DNA of 64,000 nt from Brockia lithotrophica (GTDB lineage: Bacteria > Bacillota > Bacilli > Thermicanales > DSM-22653): positions 597,400 through 661,399 of the forward strand of contig NZ_RBIJ01000001.1 in NCBI RefSeq assembly GCF_003633725.1, given 5' to 3'. The notes under the pieces were generated by a model that worked only from the letters and a program-made list of their open reading frames with translations, ran no database searches and was not told where the DNA came from. A program made the translations under genes and the position numbers. Below are positions 31,588 to 39,411 of this stretch, in pieces; position 1 is the stretch's first letter, and every line of letters begins with the position of its first letter.

Positions 31588-32665
31588 AGGAAAGGCGGCG
31601 GGCGTTTTCCTCGCTACGCCGGATGTTCGCCAGGTGCTCTTCGTACGTCTGCGCGAAGTAGTGTTCACCGCTGCCGTCCTTTTTGGTCACGTAATACAGG
31701 TACTCATGGCTCTCCGGAAAGACGGCGGCCTTGAGGGCCTCCCGTCCGGGATTGGCGATGGGCCCCGGGGGAAGGCCGTGGACGCGGTACGTGTTGTACG
31801 GATGGTCTACTCCGAGGTCGTCGTAGCCGATCTTCTGCCGATGGGGATCGCCGAGGGCATAGGCTACGGTCGCGTCGATCTGGAGGGGCATCTTGTGCGC
31901 AAGGCGGTTGTAGATTACGCCGGCGATCTTCGGCCGTTCGTCCGGGACGACGGCCTCGCGTTCCACGAGGGAGGCGACGATTACGGCTTCGTCGAGGGAA
32001 ATTCCCCGGCGTTTCAGCTCTTCCCGCCACGCGGGATCGAAGACCTCGGCAAAGCGCTGGAGCATACGCTCCGCGATCGCGTGGGCACCCGCATCCTTCG
32101 GAACCGTGTACGTATCCGGAAACAGGTACCCTTCCCAACGGTACTTGCGACCCGAACGTTCATCGGGAGAAGGTACGTCGTCCGAAAACGACAGCGAAAA
32201 GGAACCCCGCGCAACCTCGGACAAGAACTCCTCGCGCGTGCACAGCCCCTTTTCTTCGAGGAGCGAGGCGATCTCTTCCGCCGTAAACCCCTCGGGTACG
32301 GTAAACGTGACCGTTTCCACATACGTGCGCCCTTCCCGAAGGATGCGGACGACTTCCGGCACGGAAGTGGGCGCCTCGAAGCGGTAGCGCCCCGCGAGCA
32401 GCACAGCGGAAGGCTCTTCTAGGCGCAGGTAGAGGAGGAAGGCCGGGGCGCTTCGGATCACGCCCGCGCGCATGAGGAGTTCGGCGATGTCGCGGGAGCT
32501 CATCCCGGAGGAAATCTCGACCACGATCGGATACGGAACCCCACCGTCCGCGGGAGGCGCCAAGGAAGCGCGGTACCAAGCGTACGATCCACCCAACCCT
32601 GCTAGGGCGAGGACAAGAAAAAAGAGGGCCGCCCCGAGCATCCAACGGCGTCCCTTCCGTCCCAA
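31577..32665 (-). CDS. mltG: Endolytic murein transglycosylase MltG (YceG/YrrL)
   Basis: Membrane-anchored lytic transglycosylase thought to release growing glycan strands during peptidoglycan synthesis. A membrane segment spans about residues 9-30. A LysM-like part follows, and then the YceG domain with EGYLFPDTY, the catalytic Glu in VIVASLVEREA, AGVIYNRL, LQIDATVAYALG and YNTYRVHGLPPGPIANPG. Length 362 is normal. TTG start with GAGGAGAGGA upstream. Last gene of the alaS-ireB-ruvX-yrzB-mltG run that is conserved in Bacillales. Confidence 0.96.
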   Translation of the reverse strand: MGRKGRRWMLGAALFFLVLALAGLGGSYAWYRASLAPPADGGVPYPIVVEISSGMSSRDIAELLMRAGVIRSAPAFLLYLRLEEPSAVLLAGRYRFEAPTSVPEVVRILREGRTYVETVTFTVPEGFTAEEIASLLEEKGLCTREEFLSEVARGSFSLSFSDDVPSPDERSGRKYRWEGYLFPDTYTVPKDAGAHAIAERMLQRFAEVFDPAWREELKRRGISLDEAVIVASLVEREAVVPDERPKIAGVIYNRLAHKMPLQIDATVAYALGDPHRQKIGYDDLGVDHPYNTYRVHGLPPGPIANPGREALKAAVFPESHEYLYYVTKKDGSGEHYFAQTYEEHLANIRRSEENARRLSSGA

Positions 32666-32734
32666 GGTCGTCCTCTCCTCTCCCGTGAGTTGCCCGCCGG
32701 CCTCTCTCTGGCGGAGCTCCTCGGCGCCCCGAAA

Positions 32735-33076
32735 TCACTCCTCTTCCAGGGACATGAGCGTGTCAAACGCCTCTTCGACGACCGCCCATTCGGCTTCGTC
32801 CTCGATCGGGTAGAGGACGAGGCCGTCTTCGTTTTCTTCGTAGCGAAAGGCGAGAACTTCCTGTTGGTCCTCGTCCTCCGCCTCTTCCGCGTCCTGAGGG
32901 ACGAGGAGGATGTAGTCCTTGCCGGTCTCGTCGACGTGGAACTGGGAGATGACCTCGTACTGGCGCTCGTTACCCTCCTCGTCGACGAGGGTGAGCACGT
33001 CCTCGAAGTCGTCGGCGTCGAGGCCGAAGGTAAACGTCAGGTCGTGGTGGGAATGCCGTTCCTGTTCTTCGCTCAT
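32735..33076 (-). CDS. yrzB: DUF1292 protein YrzB
   Basis: A 113-residue, very acidic cytoplasmic protein of the DUF1292 family, recognised by DVLTLVDEEGNERQYEVISQF in two parts and YILLVPQDAEEA, then VLAFRYEE. Function unknown. Its ATG overlaps the ruvX stop as ATGA and follows AAAGGGAGG. Its place between ruvX and mltG is the same as in Bacillus, so translation coupling is likely. Confidence 0.92.
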   Translation of the reverse strand: MSEEQERHSHHDLTFTFGLDADDFEDVLTLVDEEGNERQYEVISQFHVDETGKDYILLVPQDAEEAEDEDQQEVLAFRYEENEDGLVLYPIEDEAEWAVVEEAFDTLMSLEEE

Positions 33077-33495
33077 GGTGTTCCTCCCTTTCGCCTGCGA
33101 AGGTAACTGTCGAGAAGGAGCTGCGCCGCAAGGACGTCCTTGCGCTCCTTCTTGCGCGCAGGAGAAGCCCCGGCCTCCCGAAGGGCACGGAGCGCCTCCT
33201 GCGTGGTGAGCCTTTCGTCCCAAAAGACGATCTCCACGTCGGTTCGTTTGGCCAAGAAGCGGGCGACGTCTTCCGCTTGCCGCGCCGTTTCTCCGGGGCG
33301 ACCGTCCAGGTGACGCGGGTAGCCGATGACCACCGTTGTGACCTCGTACTTCTCGAGGAGTTCGAGAAGTCGGGCGTACTCGTTTCCGCCGCGCCGAAAA
33401 ATGGTCTCCAACCCCTGGGCCGTGATCCCGAGGGGATCGCTTACCGCGACGCCGATCGTCCGCGTCCCCACGTCAAGGGCGAGGACCCTCCCCAC
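33073..33495 (-). CDS. ruvX: Holliday junction resolvase-like RuvX (YqgF/YrrK)
   Basis: RNase H-fold nuclease of 140 residues, implicated in 16S rRNA 5'-end maturation and possibly junction resolution. The acidic residues sit in ALDVGTRTIGVAVSDPLG, VIGYPRHLDG and VFWDERLTT, and a C-terminal Asp lies in DVLAAQLLLDSYL. GTG start. It is packed between ireB and yrzB with a one-base gap and a four-base overlap. Confidence 0.95.
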   Translation of the reverse strand: MGRVLALDVGTRTIGVAVSDPLGITAQGLETIFRRGGNEYARLLELLEKYEVTTVVIGYPRHLDGRPGETARQAEDVARFLAKRTDVEIVFWDERLTTQEALRALREAGASPARKKERKDVLAAQLLLDSYLRRRKGGTP

Positions 33496-33496
33496 G

Positions 33497-33835
33497 TCAC
33501 GAACGCTCCCCGGGAGCGGAAGGACCCTTTCCCTCGTCCGGAGAAGACGTGCCGGCCGAGGGAGAAAGCCTCGGATACACCTCGCGCGTGAGGTAGTCGC
33601 GGACGAGGAACTCGAGCAGCCGATCGCGCGGAATCTTGCGGATCAAGTTCCGCGCCTGGCGGTGCCTGGGAATGTACGCGGGCTCGCCCGTAAGGAGGTA
33701 CCCGACGAGTTGTCCTACGGGATCGTACCCCTTTTCCTCGAGGGCGGCGTAGACATCCGTTAGGATGTCCCGGACGAGATCCGCCTCTCCTCCCTCGCCC
33801 CAGGAAAAAGTTCGGGTCTGATCCGTAGGCTCCAT
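33497..33835 (-). CDS. ireB: IreB family regulatory protein (YrzL)
   Basis: Small negative regulator phosphorylated by the IreK/PrkC kinase in related Firmicutes. The core GYDPVGQLVGYLLTGEPAYI followed by PRHRQARNLIRKIPRD is highly characteristic. The 112-residue protein has a Ser/Pro-rich tail of about 25 residues beyond the usual end. ATG 33835 follows GAAGGGGGGAG. It sits between alaS and ruvX, the usual place. Confidence 0.93.
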   Translation of the reverse strand: MEPTDQTRTFSWGEGGEADLVRDILTDVYAALEEKGYDPVGQLVGYLLTGEPAYIPRHRQARNLIRKIPRDRLLEFLVRDYLTREVYPRLSPSAGTSSPDEGKGPSAPGERS

Positions 33836-33933
33836 CAGGTCTCCCCCCTTCGGCTCCGGGCGGTCGATTTCATCATAGACCTTTTCTTCCAGCAAGTAAA
33901 GATTTCTATTTCGTCCCCGAAAATGCTAGGGCG

Positions 33934-36594
33934 TCAGGCGAACCACGTGCGCACGGAACGGAGCGCCTCCGCAAGCCCGGAAGGATCGCGACCGCCGGCC
34001 TGGCCGAGGTCGGGGCGTCCGCCGCCCCCTCCTCCGACGAACTTCGCCATCTCGCGCACGCGCTTCCCCGCATCGAAACCCCGGGCGACGAGTTCAGGAG
34101 AAAAGGAGAGGAGGAGGTTTACGCGGTTCGGGCCCGGCGTGGCTCCCAAGGCGATCGCGTAGGGACGCCCGCGTCCGGAGACGCCTTCCTTCACCGCGTC
34201 GAGCACGATCCGTAGGGCGTCCGCGTCGGGGACGTCCACGACGCCTGTAACGAGTTCCACACGCTCGCCGTCCAGAGCCGGCGAGACGAGAGTCTCCGCG
34301 CGTTCGAGAAGACCCGCGGCGACGAGGCGCGCCCAACGGCCCAGAAGCGCTTCGCGCTCGCGCTCCCAGGTCTTTCGCTCTTCCGCAAGGGCCTCGAGGC
34401 GCGGCAAGATCTCCTCGACGCCGACTTCCAGGCGGTCGGCAACGGCCTCCAAGAGCGCGAGGCGCTCGTTCGTAAAGCGGTACGCGTGCGGCCCAGCGAC
34501 GGCTTCGATGCGGCGCACACCGGAACCGATGCCCGTCTCGGAGACGATCTTGAAGAGGAGGATTTCCTGCGTGTTCGCGACGTGGGTCCCCCCGCACAGC
34601 TCGAGACTTGCGGTGGGGATCTCCACGACGCGGACGATCTCTCCGTACTTTTCGCCGAAGAGGGCCATGGCGCCCATGGCGCGCGCTTCCTCGAGCGGCT
34701 TCAAGAAGGTGTTCACCGGCAACGCCCGCCAGATCTGTTCGTTCACCCAATCTTCTACCGCCCGCCGCTCTTCGCGCGTGAGAGGACGTGGGTGCGTGAA
34801 GTCGAAGCGGAGGTAGGCGTCGCCCACGTAGGAACCCGCCTGAACGACGTGCGTCCCGAGGATGTGGCGGAGGGCGGCGTGGAGGAGGTGGGTGGCCGTG
34901 TGGTGGCGCATGATGTCCCGCCGCGAGCCTTCGTCGACCTTGGCCCGGACGACGTCGCCCACGCGCAGGCGCCCGAGGCGCACGCTTACGCGGTGCAGGT
35001 GCTGCCCGCGGGGCGCCTTGCGCACGTCGGTCACGATGGCGAAGCCGAAATCCCCTTCGAGTACGCCGCGGTCGCCGATCTGCCCCCCGCTTTCTGCGTA
35101 GAAGGGGGTTTCGTGGAGGACGATTTCGCCCTCTTCTCCCGCCTCGAGCACGCGCACGCGCCGCCCTTCACGGTCGAAGACGGCTTCCACGCGTGCCCGA
35201 GGAACTTCGAGCGTCTCGTACCCGACGAAGCGGCTCTCTACGTCCAACGCGAGGAGATCGCCCCCTTGGACCTGCATGGAATCCACCTCGCCGCGGGCGC
35301 GGCGGGCTCGCTCCCGCTGCTCCTCCAGGCGCTCCTCGAATCCCGCGCGGTCGACGGCGAGGCCGGCTTCCTGGGCGTAGTCGAGCGTGAGGTCGAAGGG
35401 GAAGCCGTAGGTGTCGTAGAGGGTAAACGCCTCTTCTCCCGTAAGTTCGTTCCGACCTTCCGCCCGCGCGCGGGCGACGTACTTCTCGAGCAACTTGATT
35501 CCCGCGTCGAGGCGCGAGAGGAACCGCTCTTCCTCTTCGCGCACGACCTCCTGAATGAAGCGGGCCTTCTCCCGCACTTCCGGGTAGACGTCCCCCATGA
35601 TCTCGCCGACGATCGGAGTAATCTCGTAGAGAAACGGGCGGTCAAGTCCGAGGTTACGCCCGTAGCGCATCGCCCGCCGGAGAAGCCGACGGAGCACGTA
35701 CCCGCGGCCTTCGTTCGACGGCAGCGCACCGTCTCCGATGGCAAAGGCGAGAGTGCGAACGTGGTCGGCGATTACGCGGAAGGCGACGTCCGCTTCGGGC
35801 GAACTTCCGTAACGGCGTCCGCTCAAATCCTCTGTCCCACGGATGATCGGAAGGAAGAGGTCCGTGTCGAAGTTCGTCCGCCCTCCCTGAAGGATCGCCG
35901 CCATGCGCTCGAGCCCCATCCCCGTATCGATGTTTTTCGAAGGAAGGGGGGTGTACGTCCCGTCGGGGTTGTGGTTGAACTGGGAAAAGACGAGGTTCCA
36001 GATTTCGATGTAGCGCTCGTTTTCCCCGCCCGGGTAGAGTTCCGGGTCGTTCGGGTCGTCGCCGAAGGCCGGACCGCGGTCGAAGAAGATCTCGCTGTTC
36101 GGGCCCGAGGGCCCTTCGCCGATGTCCCAGAAGTTCCCCTCGAGACGAATGATCCGCTCGTCCGGAAGGCCGATCTCCCCGTGCCAAATGGCGTAGGCTT
36201 CCTCGTCTTCCGGGTGGATCGTCACCGAAAGGCGTTCCGGAGGAAACCCGATCCAGCGCGGGTCCGTGAGGAACTCCCAGGCCCAGTGGATCGCCTCGCG
36301 CTTGAAGTAGTCGCCAATGGAAAAGTTTCCGAGCATCTCGAAAAACGTGTGGTGGCGCGAGGTCTTCCCCACCTGCTCGATGTCGTTCGTGCGGATGGAC
36401 TTCTGTGCGCTGGCCAGACGGCGGCTCGGGGGCGCCTCGCGCCCGTCGAAGTACTTCTTGAGCGTCGCCACGCCGGAGTTGATGAAGAGAAGCGACGGGT
36501 CGTCCTGGGGGATCAGCGGGGCGCTGGGGAGAATCAGATGGTCCTTTTCCCGGAAGAACTCGAGGAATTTGGCGCGGATTTCCGAAGAACGCAC
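33934..36594 (-). CDS. alaS: Alanyl-tRNA synthetase
   Basis: Class II synthetase of 886 residues. The catalytic domain starts at SSEIRAKFLEFFREKDH and includes motif-like TSRHHTFFEMLGNFSIGDYF in two parts. The editing domain carries HTATHLLHAALR, the zinc-binding ELCGGTHVANT, and the C-Ala domain closes with GGGGGGRPDLGQAGG. The GTG at 36594 has GGAGGGAAG upstream, and homology begins at once. Expression is controlled by the T-box leader at 36662-36927. Confidence 0.98.
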   Translation of the reverse strand: MRSSEIRAKFLEFFREKDHLILPSAPLIPQDDPSLLFINSGVATLKKYFDGREAPPSRRLASAQKSIRTNDIEQVGKTSRHHTFFEMLGNFSIGDYFKREAIHWAWEFLTDPRWIGFPPERLSVTIHPEDEEAYAIWHGEIGLPDERIIRLEGNFWDIGEGPSGPNSEIFFDRGPAFGDDPNDPELYPGGENERYIEIWNLVFSQFNHNPDGTYTPLPSKNIDTGMGLERMAAILQGGRTNFDTDLFLPIIRGTEDLSGRRYGSSPEADVAFRVIADHVRTLAFAIGDGALPSNEGRGYVLRRLLRRAMRYGRNLGLDRPFLYEITPIVGEIMGDVYPEVREKARFIQEVVREEEERFLSRLDAGIKLLEKYVARARAEGRNELTGEEAFTLYDTYGFPFDLTLDYAQEAGLAVDRAGFEERLEEQRERARRARGEVDSMQVQGGDLLALDVESRFVGYETLEVPRARVEAVFDREGRRVRVLEAGEEGEIVLHETPFYAESGGQIGDRGVLEGDFGFAIVTDVRKAPRGQHLHRVSVRLGRLRVGDVVRAKVDEGSRRDIMRHHTATHLLHAALRHILGTHVVQAGSYVGDAYLRFDFTHPRPLTREERRAVEDWVNEQIWRALPVNTFLKPLEEARAMGAMALFGEKYGEIVRVVEIPTASLELCGGTHVANTQEILLFKIVSETGIGSGVRRIEAVAGPHAYRFTNERLALLEAVADRLEVGVEEILPRLEALAEERKTWEREREALLGRWARLVAAGLLERAETLVSPALDGERVELVTGVVDVPDADALRIVLDAVKEGVSGRGRPYAIALGATPGPNRVNLLLSFSPELVARGFDAGKRVREMAKFVGGGGGGRPDLGQAGGRDPSGLAEALRSVRTWFA

Positions 36595-36661
36595 GGAACT
36601 TCCCTCCCTCGACACGCGAAGTCTGAATCCCTCCTGCGCCCGACGCAGAGAGGAGAGAACG

Positions 36662-36927
36662 CAAAAAAGCCCCTCTTCCCCGCAGGGACGAGGGGCGACC
36701 TCGCGGTACCACCCTGCTTTCGGCCGCCCGCTTAGGCGCACGTGCGGGCGACCGGCTCTTTCCGCGCGGTATCGGGCGCACCCGTCGGACTCATCGTCCG
36801 CCGCTCCCGACTGGCCCCGCCGCGGGCGCTTTAGGTCCCTTCCAGCCGCGGAGACCCTCTCTGGAAAAGCGCCTTGTGCGGCGTTCGGTCGTTCATCGCG
36901 TTGTCGTCTACAGCCTCCTGGAACCTT
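36662..36927 (-). promoter_or_regulatory. T-box leader of alaS
   Basis: The 266-nt leader carries the T-box sequence AGGGTGGTACCGCG (36702-36715, minus strand) followed by a terminator, stem GCCCCTC/GAGGGGC (36669-36675 and 36690-36696) with TTTTTT. Uncharged tRNA-Ala pairing with the T-box would favour the antiterminator and allow read-through. An AGAGAGGG element typical of stem I is present at about 36852-36859. The specifier codon was not placed with certainty. Confidence 0.92.
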
Positions 36928-36933
36928 GGGGAC

Positions 36934-36962
36934 ATTGTAGCCGGTTTTCGTCCGTCCGTCAA
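36934..36962 (-). promoter_or_regulatory. alaS promoter
   Basis: TTGACG (36957-36962) and TACAAT (36934-36939) on the minus strand with 17 nt spacing, the best vegetative promoter in the window. It starts transcription at the 5' end of the T-box leader. Confidence 0.85.
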
Positions 36963-37053
36963 CGACCGAACGACGCAGCCACTTCCGTTCGCCCGGCTTT
37001 TCCCTTGAGGAGAGACGGGCTGCACCATGGGCAAGGGAGAAAGCGGCTCTTTT

Positions 37054-38163
37054 TTACCCGTCCGGAGAAGGAGTGGGCCCCTCCGGGGCGCGAAGAGAAT
37101 CCCACGCGAATACGACCTCCCGAACGACGAGGGAAACGGGAACGGCGAGGACCATCCCCAAAAAGCCCAAAAGCTCTCCGCCGACGAGTACGGCCGTGAG
37201 GATGGCGAGGGGGTGAAGGTCGGTGACCTTCCCGGAAATAAGCGGGGACAAGAGGTTGTTTTCCACGAGTTGGGCGACAAGGACGACGGCAAATGCGGAA
37301 AGCACTTTCGACCAACCCAAAGGTACAGCGTAGAGGAGGGGAAAACCCGCCGCGAGTACGGGCCCCACGAAGGGGACGAACTCGAATATCGCGGTGAGGA
37401 CGGCGAAGACGGCGGCGAAGGGCAACCCCACGAGGCGGTACCCCAGATAGACGAGGATGCCCTCTAAGACGGCGACGTAGACGAGCCCGCGCACGTAGCG
37501 CGCGAGACGCCCGTCGATCCGAAACAGAAGGTGGGCAAAGGTCGCGCGCCATGCCGGCGGTACCCCCAGGGCAAAGAAGCGGAAGAAGGCCTCGCCGTCG
37601 ACTAGGTAAAAGTAGGCGATGAACGGAGACAGGGTGACAACGAAGACGAAGTTCCACAGATTGTCGAGCTTTTCCAACTGGGCGACGGCGAGCTCGGGAA
37701 GGCGGGCGTAGAGGTGGGCTCCCCAACGGAGGACCTCTGCGCGCAGCGAAGGGGGGAGAGCCGCCAAGGGACCTTCCGTTCCGTCGCCCAGTTCTTCGAA
37801 GGATGCGGCGAGGCGATGCAAGAAGGACTGCACGCCCTTGGCTACCTCGTCCAGGCGGAAAACCGCAAGGGCAAGCGCAAAGCCGACGAGGAGGAAGAAA
37901 AAGGCGTACACGGCCTGAACCGCGCGTCGCCGTTCGAACCCCCTTCGCTCCAAGACGCGCACGCCGGGCTCGAGGAGGTACGCCACGAAGAGCGCGAGGA
38001 GGAAGGGGAGGCTCACCTTGAGGGCGAAAGAGAGGAGGGTCGTGAGGACGGGGAGCGCCCCCCGAAGGAGTAGGGCCAACAGAAGGAGCGCGAACCCCCA
38101 AAGCACCGCCCGTTCGGAAGGGGAACCGCGAAAGAGCTGCACCGACTTCACCTTCCCCGTCAT
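37054..38163 (-). CDS. AI-2E family transporter (YrrI-like)
   Basis: A 369-residue membrane protein of the AI-2E/PerM family with about seven to eight hydrophobic segments. Recognisable parts are LPFLLALFVAYLLEPGV, NFVFVVTLSPFIAYFYLVDG in two parts, and IFEFVPFVGPVLAAGFPLL followed by AQLVENNLLSPLISGK. The family name derives from a proposed autoinducer export role. Many members are cation antiporters or of unknown substrate. Bacillus yrrI sits at the same place upstream of alaS. Confidence 0.9.
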   Translation of the reverse strand: MTGKVKSVQLFRGSPSERAVLWGFALLLLALLLRGALPVLTTLLSFALKVSLPFLLALFVAYLLEPGVRVLERRGFERRRAVQAVYAFFFLLVGFALALAVFRLDEVAKGVQSFLHRLAASFEELGDGTEGPLAALPPSLRAEVLRWGAHLYARLPELAVAQLEKLDNLWNFVFVVTLSPFIAYFYLVDGEAFFRFFALGVPPAWRATFAHLLFRIDGRLARYVRGLVYVAVLEGILVYLGYRLVGLPFAAVFAVLTAIFEFVPFVGPVLAAGFPLLYAVPLGWSKVLSAFAVVLVAQLVENNLLSPLISGKVTDLHPLAILTAVLVGGELLGFLGMVLAVPVSLVVREVVFAWDSLRAPEGPTPSPDG

Positions 38164-38294
38164 CCTTCCCGAAGGAACAACCGAGGGATCCGCGGCGATT
38201 TCCGCCGAACAGTAGCCCCGTGGACAGAAACGTCTCTTTTCTGCCGAAAAGGTCGCCTCAGAATCCCCGCACGGGAGGGGAAAGAGCAGGAAAC

Positions 38295-38321
38295 AAAAAA
38301 CGGGACGGGAATTCCCGTCCC
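38295..38321 (-). terminator. Terminator after the small YrzQ-like gene
   Basis: A perfect 20-bp palindrome GGGACGGGAATTCCCGTCCC (38302-38321) followed on the minus strand by G and a run of six T (38295-38300). It separates the small genes from the AI-2E gene. Confidence 0.85.
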
Positions 38322-38384
38322 CTAGTTTGCGCCTCGGCGGCGGAGAAAACTCCGCCCCGCAAATGACGCGATGCGTACATCTGT

Positions 38385-38579
38385 TTAGCCGAAAACCCGC
38401 AGGCGCCTCGCGCCGGTCAGGGCGCGGGCAAGTCCGCCCCCAACCTGAAGCGCTCCTCCGAAGAAATTCCGGACGCGCTCGCCGAACGTAGGCGGTCGGA
38501 CAGCAGAACGACCGGAGATGTACACGCCGAGGGCAACGAGCGCGCTCCCCAGCGTAAAGACCGCGGCGAGGTTGCGCAT
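38385..38579 (-). CDS. Small membrane protein, YrzQ-like
   Basis: A 64-residue product with one N-terminal membrane segment (MRNLAAVFTLGSALVALGV) and a basic C-terminal part ending in an amphipathic stretch. The ATG is preceded by GGAGGTGGGCAC, an excellent site. Bacillus has a short hydrophobic protein, YrzQ, beside yrrI at this position, and the size and layout fit; sequence similarity is too short to be decisive. No function is known. Confidence 0.6.
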   Translation of the reverse strand: MRNLAAVFTLGSALVALGVYISGRSAVRPPTFGERVRNFFGGALQVGGGLARALTGARRLRVFG

Positions 38580-38602
38580 GTGCCCACCTCCCGCACGTTC
38601 GA

Positions 38603-38806
38603 CTACATCGCCTCCGCTTCGACTTCTTCGCCTTCCTCGAAGAGGAGGTCGTTCAGGGACGTGAGCGTACCATCCTCTTCGATTTCGTAGACCGTGAGGC
38701 GATCCCCTTTGACGGTGAATTCGATGAAGCAGTTCCAGCAGTAGTACTGGTGTGTCCCGATCTTCCCCACGTTCTTTCCCTTGCACACCGGGCACCGGAT
38801 CTCCAT
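38603..38806 (-). CDS. Small zinc-ribbon protein, YrzR-like
   Basis: A 67-residue protein with two cysteine pairs, CPVC near residue 5 and CWNC near residue 23, separated by KGKNVGKIGTHQYY, forming a zinc ribbon. The rest is acidic. The ATG has GGGAAGG close upstream. In Bacillus a small protein of this kind (yrzR) lies in the same block. It ends 23 nt before the YrzQ-like gene. Function unknown. Confidence 0.72.
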   Translation of the reverse strand: MEIRCPVCKGKNVGKIGTHQYYCWNCFIEFTVKGDRLTVYEIEEDGTLTSLNDLLFEEGEEVEAEAM

Positions 38807-39056
38807 TGGCCTTCCCTGCCTTACCCAGGATTTCCTCCGCTTCCGCTCCCAAGATGCCCGTTTTCCCCCTCGGGCATACGCGGAGGATAGGTGCATTCCC
38901 CAAGAGGACAAAGTTCGCGCGGCTCGTCGCGTGCACCCGTCGTACCCGTGTATGCCGGTACAGCGCCCGGTGTGCGGAGAGGAGGACCTCACGCCCTCCC
39001 TTATCCTCTCCCGGTGGTATACCTCCATACACGGACAGACCAAGCGCCCCGCATAC
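38807..39056. other. Intergenic stretch without a supported gene
   Basis: No open frame here has a good start site with homology. It contains a 7-bp inverted repeat (ATGCCCG/CGGGCAT near 38864-38888) without a T tract. It probably carries the promoter and leader of the two small genes, but no convincing hexamers were found. Confidence 0.45.
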
Positions 39057-39089
39057 AAAATAAAACAAAGCGAGCAGCACATGCTGCCC
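39057..39089 (-). terminator. Intrinsic terminator of the aspS downstream transcript
   Basis: Stem GGGCAGCA/TGCTGCTC (39072-39079 with 39082-39089) followed on the minus strand by GCTTTGTTTTATTTTG. It closes the candidate small RNA. Confidence 0.75.
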
Positions 39090-39296
39090 GACTTCGTTCC
39101 CCGGGTAGGGCCCAGATCGCCGTAGGTCCCCGTCCGTCGACCCGCAGTCCCCATGTAGGTGGGTGCCCGCACTCCGACCCTTCGCCTTCCGCACGCAGCG
39201 GCTCCGCTCCGCGCCGGAGATGTAAGGCTCCCTCGGCAGTCAACGTGTTCGAGTTCGCGACAGGCACGACCCACGCACGATCCAGGTTCTCCTTGC
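39058..39296 (-). ncRNA. Candidate structured small RNA downstream of aspS, possibly 6S RNA
   Basis: A 239-nt non-coding segment flanked by a predicted promoter (39303-39331) and a terminator. By eye it pairs GTGGGT...GCC near its 5' part with GGCACCCAC at about 39133-39142, leaving a large asymmetric bubble, and inside that GCCGA...GCCTT with AAGGC...TCGG, then a GC-rich terminal hairpin. Bacillus subtilis encodes 6S RNA (bsrA) directly downstream of aspS, so synteny suggests the same here. The fold only partly fits the 6S outline, so the identity is tentative. Confidence 0.4.
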
Positions 39297-39302
39297 AGTT
39301 TT

Positions 39303-39331
39303 ACCTTACCACACTGCGCGCGAGCGCACAA
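39303..39331 (-). promoter_or_regulatory. Candidate promoter of the small RNA
   Basis: TTGTGC (39326-39331) and TAAGGT (39303-39308) on the minus strand, 17 nt apart. The -35 equals that of the hisS promoter; the -10 is weak. Confidence 0.35.
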
Positions 39332-39411
39332 GGGGGAGGTACAAAGTCGAAATTGTTTTTGCTGGGACATTATTTGAAAGATATTTTCTTGAACGTATGG
39401 ACAGGAGATCC

